Below are positions 8,216 to 16,836 of a DNA stretch of 64,000 nt, piece by piece. The translations under genes and the position numbers were made by a program. Each line of letters starts with the position of its first letter. Position 1 is the stretch's first letter. The notes beneath the pieces were generated by a model. It was not told the DNA's origin. It was given only the letters and a program-made list of their open reading frames with translations, and made no database searches. The DNA comes from Trinickia diaoshuihuensis (GTDB lineage: Bacteria; Pseudomonadota; Gammaproteobacteria; Burkholderiales; Burkholderiaceae). Where the stretch lies: positions 1-64,000 of the forward strand of contig NZ_QUBS01000080.1 in the NCBI RefSeq assembly GCF_003390925.1, written 5' to 3'.

Positions 8216-8887
8216 ATGAATTTTTACGCCCCCGCTAGCGCCGCCGCCTCGATCGAGCTTTCCGAGCGCGCCTCGCAAGAGGCTTATCGTGCCCCGGTTC
8301 TCGTGCGCGAATTGACGGCCGGAGACCGCGAGCAACTGCTTGCGCATTTTCTCGCGCTCGGCGACGACGATCGTCTACTTCGCTTCGGCCAGGCCGCGCC
8401 CGACCATGTGATCGAAAACTACGTGCGTTCGATCGATTTCTCGCGCGACAAAGTATTCGGCGTTTTCGATCACGAACTGGATCTCGTCGGCGTGGGCCAT
8501 CTGGCGTACCTGCCGGCCGACGGCGACGGACGCACGGCTGAACTCGGCGTGTCGGTGCTCGAACGCTCGCGCGGCATGGGCGTCGGCTCGAAGCTGTTCG
8601 AGCGCGCCGCCATCCACGGTCGCAACTCGCGCGTCACGACGCTGTATATGTATTGCCTCTCGCGCAATACGACGATGATGCACATCGCCAAGAAGGCCGG
8701 GATGAAGATCGAGTACGCGTACGGCAGCGCCGATGCGTATCTGACGCTCCCGCCTGCCGATCAGGCCAGCATCATCAGCGAAATGCTGCAAGAACAGGCC
8801 GCCGTGTTCGATTACGCGATCAAGCGTCAAGCGCGCAACACGGCCCGCATCATCGAGGCGATGGTGCCGGCAGAGGCGCTAGCCTAA
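8216..8887 (+). CDS. GNAT-family N-acetyltransferase
   Basis: A 223-aa acetyl-CoA-dependent acyltransferase. The GNAT core lies at about residues 30-190: strand 4 to the pyrophosphate loop reads ELGVSVLERSRGMGVG (R-G-M-G-V-G is the acetyl-CoA motif), followed by SRNTTMMHIAKKAGM. The start at 8216 has AAAGGAG 9 bases upstream; an ATG in the same frame further upstream (8195) lacks such a site. The substrate is unknown. It is a lone transcription unit between the palindrome at 8004 and a strong terminator at 8934. Confidence 0.82.
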   Translation: MNFYAPASAAASIELSERASQEAYRAPVLVRELTAGDREQLLAHFLALGDDDRLLRFGQAAPDHVIENYVRSIDFSRDKVFGVFDHELDLVGVGHLAYLPADGDGRTAELGVSVLERSRGMGVGSKLFERAAIHGRNSRVTTLYMYCLSRNTTMMHIAKKAGMKIEYAYGSADAYLTLPPADQASIISEMLQEQAAVFDYAIKRQARNTARIIEAMVPAEALA

Positions 8888-8933
8888 GTTTTTCGTCCCC
8901 CCCGCGCGCCGCCCTCCCCTGTGCGGCACGCGC

Positions 8934-8966
8934 GACGAGGCGGCCTTGCGCCGCCTCGTCTCTTTT
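8934..8966 (+). terminator. Intrinsic terminator after the acetyltransferase gene
   Basis: An 11-bp perfect stem (GACGAGGCGGC with GCCGCCTCGTC), a 5-base loop, then TCTTTT. It separates the acetyltransferase gene from the convergent Lrp gene. Confidence 0.85.
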
Positions 8967-8985
8967 GCGGCCCCGCAATCGCGCC

Positions 8986-9477
8986 TCAAAGAATCGGCAG
9001 CGCCGTCGTCTCCTTGAACGATTCGAGCGCGAAGCTCGTTTTGACGTCGATCACCGAGGGATGGTGCAGCAGTTGATCCTGCACGAAGCGCGAAAAGTGC
9101 ACCATGTCTTTCACCTGCACGCGCAGCAGGTAATCCATCTCACCCGTCATCGCATGACAGGCGACGACTTCCGGCCACGACTGCACCGCGGCGCGAAAGA
9201 GTTCCGCGTGCGTGGTCCCGGCATGCCCCGTGGCGCCGCCGCGCTTTTCCAACCGGACGTTGACGTACGCCAAGAGCCCGAGGCCCAGCTTTTGCGGATC
9301 GAGCAGCGCGACGTAACCGCGAATGATCCCGGCCTCTTCCAGACGCCGAATACGCCTCAGGCAAGGACTCGGCGATAAATTCACGCGCTCGGCGATGTCC
9401 TGGTTCGACGCGCGGCCGTTCTCCTGCAAAAACGCGAGGATACGTCTGTCGACGGCATCGAGCTCGATATCGGCCAT
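8986..9477 (-). CDS. Lrp/AsnC-family transcriptional regulator
   Basis: A 163-aa feast/famine regulator. Residues about 5-60 form the winged HTH (LDAVDRRILAFLQENGRASNQDIAERV in two pieces, then SPSPCLRRIRRLEEAGII), and the C-terminal RAM ligand domain carries CHAMTGEMDYLLRV. Start ATG 9477 has GGGAGTGAG upstream; the longer frame to 9540 has no such site. It diverges from hppD with 155 bases between starts, the usual layout of a local regulator with its target, so control of tyrosine/phenylalanine catabolism by an amino acid is likely. Confidence 0.9.
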   Translation of the reverse strand: MADIELDAVDRRILAFLQENGRASNQDIAERVNLSPSPCLRRIRRLEEAGIIRGYVALLDPQKLGLGLLAYVNVRLEKRGGATGHAGTTHAELFRAAVQSWPEVVACHAMTGEMDYLLRVQVKDMVHFSRFVQDQLLHHPSVIDVKTSFALESFKETTALPIL

Positions 9478-9632
9478 ATTCTCACTCCCTCCGGTTCGCA
9501 AGAGACACAAAATTGCGCAATCGTAGTGCCAGCCGACCAAGATCGCAAATTTTTGCCCGGACGGCGGCTATACACTTGCGTCTATCGGCGGCGTGCGGCG
9601 GTTGGCCGCGGTGATATCGACAGGAGACAGGT

Positions 9633-10730
9633 ATGCAGGTTCAAACGTGGGATAACCCCGTCGGCACCGACGGGTTCGAGTTCATCGAGTACACGGCACC
9701 CGACCCGAAAGCGCTCGGCAAACTGTTCGAGCAGATGGGTTTCACCGCTATCGCGCGCCATCGCCACAAGGATGTGACGCTCTACCGGCAAGGCGAGATC
9801 AACTTCATCGTCAACGGCGAGCCCGATTCGTTTGCGCAACGCTTCGCGCGCTTGCACGGCCCGTCGATTTGCGCGATCGCATTTCGCGTCCAGGATGCGG
9901 CGAAGGCCTACAAGCACGCGCTCGACCTCGGCGCTTGGGGCTTCGATAACAAAACGGGCCCGATGGAGCTGAACATTCCGGCCATCAAGGGCATCGGCGA
10001 TTCGCTGATCTATTTCGTCGATCGCTGGCGCGGCAAGAACGGCGCGCAGGCAGGCAGCGTGGGAGACATCGACATCTACGACGTCGACTTCGAACCGATT
10101 GCCGGAGCCGATCCGCATCCGGTCGGCCATGGCCTAACCTATATCGACCATCTCACGCACAACGTTCATCGCGGCCGCATGCAGGAATGGGCGGCGTTCT
10201 ACGAGCGGCTATTCAATTTCCGCGAAATCCGCTACTTCGACATCGAAGGCAAGGTGACGGGCGTGAAATCGAAGGCGATGACCTCGCCGTGCGGCAAGAT
10301 CCGCATTCCGATCAACGAGGAAGGATCGGAGACGGCAGGCCAAATCCAGGAATACCTCGATGCCTATCACGGCGAAGGCATTCAGCACATCGCCTTGGGC
10401 TCGACCGATATCTACGGCACCGTGGACGGCCTGCGCGCCTCGGGCATCAAGCTGCTCGACACCATCGACACGTACTACGAACTCGTGAATCGCCGCATCC
10501 CCGGGCACACCGAGCCGCTCGACGAACTGAAAAAGCGCAAGATTCTCATCGACGGCGCGAAAGACGATCTGCTTTTGCAGATCTTCACCGAGAACCAAAT
10601 CGGCCCGATCTTCTTCGAGATCATCCAGCGCAAGGGCAATCAAGGTTTCGGGGAAGGCAACTTCAAGGCGCTGTTCGAATCGATCGAACTCGATCAGATT
10701 CGGCGTGGGGTCGTGCAGGACAAGGCCTGA
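9633..10730 (+). CDS. hppD: 4-hydroxyphenylpyruvate dioxygenase
   Basis: A 365-aa Fe(II) enzyme that converts 4-hydroxyphenylpyruvate to homogentisate in tyrosine catabolism. It has two vicinal-oxygen-chelate domains; the iron ligands appear as His173 (IDHLTHNV), His252 (QHIALGS) and Glu329 (FFEIIQRKG), with the typical C-terminal [15 protein letters not shown]. Ribosome site AGGAGACAGG precedes ATG 9633. The gene diverges from an Lrp regulator and ends at a hairpin. With the paa genes and the indolepyruvate oxidoreductase downstream it forms an aromatic amino acid catabolic neighbourhood. Confidence 0.97.
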   Translation: MQVQTWDNPVGTDGFEFIEYTAPDPKALGKLFEQMGFTAIARHRHKDVTLYRQGEINFIVNGEPDSFAQRFARLHGPSICAIAFRVQDAAKAYKHALDLGAWGFDNKTGPMELNIPAIKGIGDSLIYFVDRWRGKNGAQAGSVGDIDIYDVDFEPIAGADPHPVGHGLTYIDHLTHNVHRGRMQEWAAFYERLFNFREIRYFDIEGKVTGVKSKAMTSPCGKIRIPINEEGSETAGQIQEYLDAYHGEGIQHIALGSTDIYGTVDGLRASGIKLLDTIDTYYELVNRRIPGHTEPLDELKKRKILIDGAKDDLLLQIFTENQIGPIFFEIIQRKGNQGFGEGNFKALFESIELDQIRRGVVQDKA

Positions 10731-10740
10731 CGCAAGACCG

Positions 10741-10770
10741 AAGCGCGGCCCCTGGGGCCGCGCTTCGCTT
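10741..10770 (+). terminator. Hairpin after hppD
   Basis: AAGCGCGGCCCC pairs with GGGGCCGCGCTT around a very tight loop, followed by CGCTT. The stem is strong but the U-tract is short, so it may stop transcription inefficiently from both sides. It sits between convergent hppD and the 105-aa exported protein gene. Confidence 0.6.
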
Positions 10771-10785
10771 AGAACCGACTCGACG

Positions 10786-11103
10786 CTACATCAGCGAGAA
10801 CGGCGCGGCATTCACGCTGTTCGCCTCAGTCGCGTCCTCGCTCGTCCGAGCCGCCTTCGCCGATGCCGTTTCGATCGTCGAGAGATGTTTGCGGCTCGCG
10901 TGCGCGATCGGCGTGCGCCGAGCCGGCGCATCGCCCATCGCGGCGGCCCACCGTTCGGCCGGACCGGCACCGATACCGGCCTTGGCGATCGTGCGAGACA
11001 CCGCCGTCGCGACCATGCCGGCCTGCGCCTGGCGCGCGGGCAAGCTCATCGCGAAAAATACGGCGGACACGGTCAAGAAGGTTTGAATGTGTCGTTTTTC
11101 CAT
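10786..11103 (-). CDS. Small exported protein, unknown function
   Basis: A 105-aa frame with a convincing Sec signal peptide (MEKRHIQTFLTVSAVFFAMS then LPARQAQA, cleavage near residue 28). The mature part of about 77 aa is rich in Ala, Thr, Arg and Ser, has no Cys and no recognisable domain. ATG 11103 is preceded by AAGGAG at good spacing, which supports translation. It is convergent with hppD and shares an upstream region with the oxidoreductase gene at 11471. Function unknown. Confidence 0.6.
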   Translation of the reverse strand: MEKRHIQTFLTVSAVFFAMSLPARQAQAGMVATAVSRTIAKAGIGAGPAERWAAAMGDAPARRTPIAHASRKHLSTIETASAKAARTSEDATEANSVNAAPFSLM

Positions 11104-11470
11104 CTGTACTCCTTATATTGCGCGCGCTTGGCGCTTCACGCTCCCGGATGCACCGGCCTGGCCCCGGGTTGCATGCCCGCCAAACTGAACGGTCCGCAAA
11201 TTAGACCAGCCCGACTGCCCGCGTTCCAGCCTTAAAACAACACGTTACGGTGGTTACAGACGGATACGAGCGTGCCTATTCGAGATAACGTGGGATCGGC
11301 AGAGGCTTATTCCTCTTGCGATGGCACTATTTTTGACATCTGCGGCGGGTTTTTACCAGTGCTACCATCGCAAAAAAACCGTCAATATGGCGGCCCCGGC
11401 CGAAGCGTCCACAAGATGCTCGAGGCCGAGACGTTTTGGTGATCCCAAACAGGGTTGAGGAGTCAACATA
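11104..11470. other. Divergent intergenic region before the oxidoreductase gene
   Basis: Non-coding stretch of 367 bp between divergent genes. It holds the promoters of both and a long-range inverted repeat: TTGCGATGG (11316-11324) and CCATCGCAA (11365-11373), 9 bp perfect with a 40-base spacer. GGTTGAGGAG just before 11471 is the ribosome site of the oxidoreductase. No small ORF with a ribosome site was seen. Confidence 0.5.
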
Positions 11471-14400
11471 ATGAATGCCCCGCTAGACGCAGGTCAGCGA
11501 GCCTCGCTGGAAGCTGCGCTATCGTCCGTCACGCTCGACGACAAATACACGCTTGAACGCGGCCGCGCGTACATGAGCGGCATTCAGGCGCTCGTGCGCC
11601 TGCCGATGCTGCAACACGCACGCGATCAAGCCGCCGGGCTCAATACCGCCGGGTTCATCTCCGGCTATCGCGGCTCCCCCCTCGGCGGGCTCGACCTCGC
11701 CCTTTGGAAGGCCAAGAAGCACCTCGCCTCGAATCAGGTCGTATTCCAGCCCGGGATCAACGAAGATCTCGCCGCCACGGCCGTGTGGGGCACGCAACAG
11801 GTCAATCTCTACCCCGGCGCGAAGTACGACGGGGTGTTTTCGATGTGGTACGGCAAGGGGCCGGGCGTCGATCGCTCGGGCGACGTGCTCAAGCACGGCA
11901 ATTCGGCCGGTTCGTCCCAGCACGGCGGCGTGCTCGTGCTGGCCGGCGACGACCACGCCTGCAAGTCGTCCACGCTCGCGCATCAATCCGAACATATCTT
12001 CAAGGCCTGCGGCCTGCCCGTCCTCTTCCCGTCGAACGTCCAGGAATACCTCGACTTCGGCCTGCACGGCTGGGCGATGAGCCGTTACTCGGGCCTGTGG
12101 GTCGCGATGAAGTGCGTGACCGACGTGGTGGAATCGTCGGCTTCGGTCGATATCGATCCGCACCGCACGCAGATCGTCCTGCCGACCGACTTCGCCATGC
12201 CCGAGGGCGGTCTGAACATCCGCTGGCCCGATCCGCCGCTCGTGCAAGAAGCGCGTCTGCTCGACTACAAGTGGTACGCGGCGCTCGCCTATGTGCGCGC
12301 GAACAAGCTCGACCGCGTCGAAATCGATTCGCCGCATGCGCGCTTCGGCATCATCACGGGCGGCAAAGCCTACCTGGACGTGCGCCAAGCGCTCGTCGAC
12401 CTCGGGCTAGACGACGAAACGTGCTCGCGCATCGGTATTCGTCTCTATAAGGTCGGCTGCGTCTGGCCGCTCGAAGCGCAAGGCGCGCAAGCGTTCGCGC
12501 GCGGCTTGGACGAAATTCTCGTCGTCGAGGAAAAGCGCCAGATCCTCGAATACGCGATCAAGGAGGAGCTGTATAACTGGCCCGACGGCCAGCGTCCGCG
12601 CGTGTTCGGCAAGTTCGACGAAAAAGACGGTGCCGGCGGCGAATGGTCGGTGCCGATGGGCAACTGGCTGCTGCCCGCGCATTACGAACTCTCGCCGGCG
12701 CTGATCGCCAAGGCGATCGCGACGCGGCTCGAGAAGTTCGAGTTGCCGTCCGACGTGCGCGAGCGCATCGCCGCGCGCATCGCCGTCATCGAAGCGAAGG
12801 AGAAGGCGCTCGCCAAGCCACGCGTCACGGCCGAGCGCAAGCCCTGGTTCTGCTCGGGCTGTCCGCACAATACCTCGACGAACGTACCCGACGGCTCCCG
12901 CGCGATGGCCGGTATCGGTTGCCACTACATGACGGTCTGGATGGATCGCAACACGAGCACGTTTAGCCAGATGGGCGGCGAAGGCGTGGCGTGGACGGGG
13001 CAGGCGCCGTTCACGAACGAAAAGCACGTGTTCGCGAACCTCGGCGACGGCACCTACTTCCATTCGGGCTTGCTCGCGATTCGCGCGGCAATCGCCGCCA
13101 AAGCGAACATCACCTACAAGATCCTCTACAACGACGCCGTGGCGATGACGGGCGGCCAGCCCGTCGACGGCGTGCTGACGGTGCCGCAAATCACGCATCA
13201 GCTCGCGGCCGAGGGAGCAAAGAAGATCGTCATCGTCACCGACGAACCGCAGAAATACAGCGGCACGACGCTGCTCGCGCCGGGCGTGACGATTCACCAT
13301 CGCGATCAGCTCGATGACGTGCAGCGCGAATTGCGCGAGATCGAGGGCACGACGATCCTCATCTACGACCAGACCTGCGCGACCGAGAAACGGCGCCGCC
13401 GCAAGAAAGGCGAATTCCCCGATCCGGCGCGCCGCGTCGTCATCAACGAAGCCGTCTGCGAAGGGTGCGGCGACTGCTCGGTCCAGTCGAATTGTCTGTC
13501 GGTCGAGCCGCTCGAAACCGAACTGGGCACGAAGCGCCAGATCAACCAATCGAGCTGCAACAAAGATTTCTCGTGCTTGAAGGGCTTCTGCCCGAGCTTC
13601 GTGACGGTCGAAGGCGGGCAACTGCGCAAGCCGAAGCCGCTCGGCGCGAAGTCGAGCGACGCGCTGCCCGCGATCCCCGAACCCGCTCTGCCCGAAATCC
13701 AGCGCCCGTACGGCGTGCTCGTCACGGGCGTGGGCGGCACGGGCGTCGTGACGATCGGCGCGCTGCTCGGGATGGCCGCGCACCTCGAGCAAAAGGGCGT
13801 GACCGTGCTCGACGTCACGGGCCTCGCGCAAAAGGGCGGCGCCGTGATGAGCCACGTGCAGATCGCGAACGCGCCGACCGACATCCACGCGACGCGCATC
13901 GCGATGGGCGAGGCCAATCTCGTGATCGGCTGCGACGCGATCGTGACCGCCGGCGACGAATGCACGTCGCGGATGAAGCTGGGCCAGACGCGCGTCGTGA
14001 TCAATAGCTCGAAGACGCCGACGGCCGAGTTCATCAAAAACCCGAACTGGACGTTTCCGGGCACGAGCACGGAGCAGGACGTGCGCGCGGCGGCCGGCGA
14101 GCATGTGGATCTCGTCGATGCGAACCGGCTCACCGTCGCCCTGCTCGGCGACGCCATCTTCACGAACCCGTTCGTACTCGGCTACGCATGGCAGCGCGGG
14201 TGGTTGCCGCTCGAGCATCGCTCGCTCGTCCGCGCGATCGAGCTGAACGGCGTGCAAGTGGAGAAGAACCTCGCCGCCTTCGAGTGGGGCCGTCGCGCCG
14301 CGCACGACCTCGCCAGCGTCGAACTCGCGGCGAAGCCTGCCGCGGGCTCGCAAGAAGCCGGCGCCACGGTGATCTCGCTGCATACGAAGAAGTCGGTCGA

Positions 14401-15058
14401 TGCGCTGATCGCCAAACGCGTCGAGCTGCTGACCGCCTATCAAGACGCGGCTTACGCGAAGCGCTACGAAACGCTTGTGACGCAAGTACGCGGCGCCGAA
14501 CGGGCGCTGGCCGACGGCACGGCCGCAAGCGAGCCGCTGACCGAAGCCGTCGCGCGCAATCTGTACAAGCTGATGGCGTACAAGGACGAGTACGAAGTCG
14601 CGCGTCTGCAAACGGATCCTGCGTTCCTCGCCAAGCTGCGCGAGCAATTCGAAGGCGATTGGAAATTGAACTTCCACCTGGCGCCGCCGATGACCGCGAA
14701 GAAAGATGCCAAGGGCCATCTCGTGAAGAAGCAGTACGGCCCGTGGATGCTCACGGCGTTCAAGCTGATCGCGAAGATGAAGTTCTTGCGCGGCTCGGCC
14801 TTCGACGTATTCGGTAAGACCGAGGAGCGCCGCACCGAGCGTGCGCTGATCGGCGAATACGAAGCGCTCGTGCGTGAAATCGTGTCGGGGCTGACGGCGG
14901 GCAACCTCGAACTCGCGATTCAGCTTGCGAATCTTCCGGACGGCATCCGCGGCTACGGCCACGTGAAGGAGAACAATCTGAAGGCCGTGCGCGTGAAGTG
15001 GAACGAGTTGCTGGCGAAGTGGCGCACGCCGGGCGGAGCGACGCGGCACGCGGCATAA
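11471..15058 (+). CDS. Fused indolepyruvate:ferredoxin oxidoreductase (IorA-IorB type)
   Basis: A 1195-aa TPP enzyme that oxidatively decarboxylates aryl pyruvates (indolepyruvate, phenylpyruvate) to aryl-acetyl-CoA with ferredoxin as acceptor. Residues about 20-450 are the pyrimidine-type domain; the TPP domain carries CSGCPHN and GDGTYFHSG (about 460-640). A ferredoxin-like insert has VCEGCGDCSVQSNC (C-x2-C-x2-C-x4-C) and more Cys to about residue 720. The gamma (IorB) domain starts at VTGVGGTGVVTIG, and a C-terminal DUF6537-like region ends the protein. The single-chain form is usual for Burkholderiaceae. Its product phenylacetyl-CoA is the substrate of PaaABCDE upstream, a sensible metabolic link. 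A strong terminator follows at 15091. Confidence 0.93.
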   Translation: MNAPLDAGQRASLEAALSSVTLDDKYTLERGRAYMSGIQALVRLPMLQHARDQAAGLNTAGFISGYRGSPLGGLDLALWKAKKHLASNQVVFQPGINEDLAATAVWGTQQVNLYPGAKYDGVFSMWYGKGPGVDRSGDVLKHGNSAGSSQHGGVLVLAGDDHACKSSTLAHQSEHIFKACGLPVLFPSNVQEYLDFGLHGWAMSRYSGLWVAMKCVTDVVESSASVDIDPHRTQIVLPTDFAMPEGGLNIRWPDPPLVQEARLLDYKWYAALAYVRANKLDRVEIDSPHARFGIITGGKAYLDVRQALVDLGLDDETCSRIGIRLYKVGCVWPLEAQGAQAFARGLDEILVVEEKRQILEYAIKEELYNWPDGQRPRVFGKFDEKDGAGGEWSVPMGNWLLPAHYELSPALIAKAIATRLEKFELPSDVRERIAARIAVIEAKEKALAKPRVTAERKPWFCSGCPHNTSTNVPDGSRAMAGIGCHYMTVWMDRNTSTFSQMGGEGVAWTGQAPFTNEKHVFANLGDGTYFHSGLLAIRAAIAAKANITYKILYNDAVAMTGGQPVDGVLTVPQITHQLAAEGAKKIVIVTDEPQKYSGTTLLAPGVTIHHRDQLDDVQRELREIEGTTILIYDQTCATEKRRRRKKGEFPDPARRVVINEAVCEGCGDCSVQSNCLSVEPLETELGTKRQINQSSCNKDFSCLKGFCPSFVTVEGGQLRKPKPLGAKSSDALPAIPEPALPEIQRPYGVLVTGVGGTGVVTIGALLGMAAHLEQKGVTVLDVTGLAQKGGAVMSHVQIANAPTDIHATRIAMGEANLVIGCDAIVTAGDECTSRMKLGQTRVVINSSKTPTAEFIKNPNWTFPGTSTEQDVRAAAGEHVDLVDANRLTVALLGDAIFTNPFVLGYAWQRGWLPLEHRSLVRAIELNGVQVEKNLAAFEWGRRAAHDLASVELAAKPAAGSQEAGATVISLHTKKSVDALIAKRVELLTAYQDAAYAKRYETLVTQVRGAERALADGTAASEPLTEAVARNLYKLMAYKDEYEVARLQTDPAFLAKLREQFEGDWKLNFHLAPPMTAKKDAKGHLVKKQYGPWMLTAFKLIAKMKFLRGSAFDVFGKTEERRTERALIGEYEALVREIVSGLTAGNLELAIQLANLPDGIRGYGHVKENNLKAVRVKWNELLAKWRTPGGATRHAA

Positions 15059-15090
15059 CCTACGGTGAGCCGGTAAGGGCCGGCCGAGAA

Positions 15091-15135
15091 AAAACCCCAC
15101 GCCGGCGTGTTGCCGGCGTGGGGTTTTGTTTTTGG
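15091..15135. terminator. Bidirectional intrinsic terminator
   Basis: AAAACCCCACGCCGGC pairs with GCCGGCGTGGGGTTTT (16 bp, 5-base loop), followed by GTTTTTG; on the other strand the stem is followed by TTTTTTCTC. It serves the oxidoreductase gene and the convergent thioredoxin-family gene. Confidence 0.93.
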
Positions 15136-15154
15136 GGCGCCGCCGCGCTGTCGG

Positions 15155-16744
15155 CTAAACGCCGATCGGCTGCACGAGCGCCTTGCAGGTCGCCGCCTGC
15201 GGATCGCCGGCGGGCAGCTTGCCGCACGTTTGCTCCAATTGCCGCGCGAGCGCCTTGACGGTCGATTCATGCGCCCCGTCCTTGTTCCATTGCGCGAGCC
15301 GCGCAACGACTCGGCCCAAGGCACGCCGGTTGGCGCCGTAAAATGCGTTCGGCGTTTGCGCCGCTTGCGTCAGGACGTTCGACGCGATCTCTTGCACCCG
15401 CGCCGCGTCGTTCGGCGCCAGATCGATCACGCCGCTGACATACGAAGCCCCCCAGCGCAGCCGCGTGGCCGGCCCCGTCGAGGCATCGTAGGCCTGTTTG
15501 TACCAGGCCAGCGCGCCCGCCTTGTCGCCGCGCGACTTCGCGTTGAGCGCCAGTTTCGACATGAGGTAGTAAGGCGTCGGCGAACTCGCCAGCGACGCCT
15601 TCAACAGCGCATCGGATTCGTCGACGAGACCCGCGTCGGTCAGCAGTTCCGCGCCCTCCGTGACCACCACCTCCCGCTCGAACGCGTTGCTCGCGGCCTT
15701 GTGGGCATCGGCCACCGTGCGGCGCACGTCCTCGACGAGCGCCTTCGGAAGCGGCGTCCCCTTGGGCGCATCGAGCTTGGCAAGGTCCACTCTGCCTTGC
15801 AATGCGGAGAGCCGGTCGATGCTCGAGAGCGACGCATCTTGCTCGAGCCGCGCAAGCGTCGTGCTGAATGCTTCCACCAACCGTTTGCGCTCTTGCGTCC
15901 CGGCCGCCGACAGGTAGGCCGTCACGCTCGCGGGATCGGCCACGAGCAGATCGGAATAGAGGCGGCTGCGCTTGGCGTCGTGCAAGACCTGATCGAGCGC
16001 GGCCAGCGCCTTCGTCTTGTCGAGCGTGCCGCTTTGCTTCGGATCGTTCGACACTTCGACGACGAGCGCCTTCAACTCCAGTCGCAGCGACTCATCGTCC
16101 GCATGTTCGGCTTGCGCGCGCGCCGCGAGCTTCTCCAGCGTCTGGCCGATGCGATCGCTCGCCACGGGCAGGTCGCCATCGGTATCCCACGAGTAATCGG
16201 CCAATAGGCGCCAGTCGTCGCGATCGAGGTGCGCCCCGCCGTTCAGCGCATTCGTCAACGTCTGTCTTACAGGATGCGTCGCGCTCAAGCCGAGCGAGAG
16301 CGCCTGCATATATCGATCGACGTCCGCCTCGCCGGGCAGTCGCGTGATCTCGGTACCGTCGGGCCGGAACAGGATCATCGTCGGATAGCCGTGCACCTTG
16401 AAGCGCTCGCCGATCTGTTGCGCGCTTGCCGTATCGCCGTCCAGATAGACCGGTACGAACAACGCCGAGCGCTCCTTGAACGCCTGACGGCTGAAGATCG
16501 TCGCCTTGACTTGGTTGCACGACGGGCACCATACGGCGCCCCAATAAAGCAGCAACGGTTTGTTCGATGCTTTGGCCAACGCGAACGCCGCATTCACGTC
16601 GCCTTGCTGCCAGGCGATACCGGGCGGCAAATGCTGCTCCGGCGCCGCCGCCGCAATATTCGGCAATGCGCCTGCGGCGGCGATGACGAGTGCCGAGACG
16701 GAAATCGATACAACCTGCGCAATCGTACGAGATCGCATCTTCAT
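15155..16744 (-). CDS. Exported thioredoxin-fold protein with long helical C-terminal region
   Basis: A 529-aa protein with a Sec signal peptide (cleavage near AAAA, about residue 34), a thioredoxin domain at about residues 45-160 with active site W72-C-P-S-C76 and cis-Pro region GYPTMILF, then about 360 residues of Ala/Leu-rich helices that look like TPR-type repeats with no further recognised motif. It should act in the periplasm as a thiol-disulfide enzyme or sensor. It follows the TonB-dependent receptor gene on the same strand with 92 bases between, so the two are probably co-transcribed. The receptor's paired cysteines make it a possible substrate. The length is far greater than ordinary thioredoxins. 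Confidence 0.82.
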   Translation of the reverse strand: MKMRSRTIAQVVSISVSALVIAAAGALPNIAAAAPEQHLPPGIAWQQGDVNAAFALAKASNKPLLLYWGAVWCPSCNQVKATIFSRQAFKERSALFVPVYLDGDTASAQQIGERFKVHGYPTMILFRPDGTEITRLPGEADVDRYMQALSLGLSATHPVRQTLTNALNGGAHLDRDDWRLLADYSWDTDGDLPVASDRIGQTLEKLAARAQAEHADDESLRLELKALVVEVSNDPKQSGTLDKTKALAALDQVLHDAKRSRLYSDLLVADPASVTAYLSAAGTQERKRLVEAFSTTLARLEQDASLSSIDRLSALQGRVDLAKLDAPKGTPLPKALVEDVRRTVADAHKAASNAFEREVVVTEGAELLTDAGLVDESDALLKASLASSPTPYYLMSKLALNAKSRGDKAGALAWYKQAYDASTGPATRLRWGASYVSGVIDLAPNDAARVQEIASNVLTQAAQTPNAFYGANRRALGRVVARLAQWNKDGAHESTVKALARQLEQTCGKLPAGDPQAATCKALVQPIGV

Positions 16745-16836
16745 AGTGTCATGCTCTCAATGGGTCGATCGACACACGATCGACGTTGATGGATGGGCCA
16801 ATAGGTATCGGGTATTGCGCTTCGTCTCCGGATGCG

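Noticed and set aside
7244-10770. GGGGCCGCGCTTCGCTT occurs at 7244-7260 and 10754-10770
   Set aside because: The second copy is one arm of the hppD hairpin; the first has no matching arm. Two copies of a short GC-rich string do not make a mobile or regulatory repeat.
12407-15100. 897-aa open frame opposite the oxidoreductase gene
   Set aside because: Antisense shadow of a strong coding gene; Arg/His/Leu-rich composition, no ribosome site, no domain.
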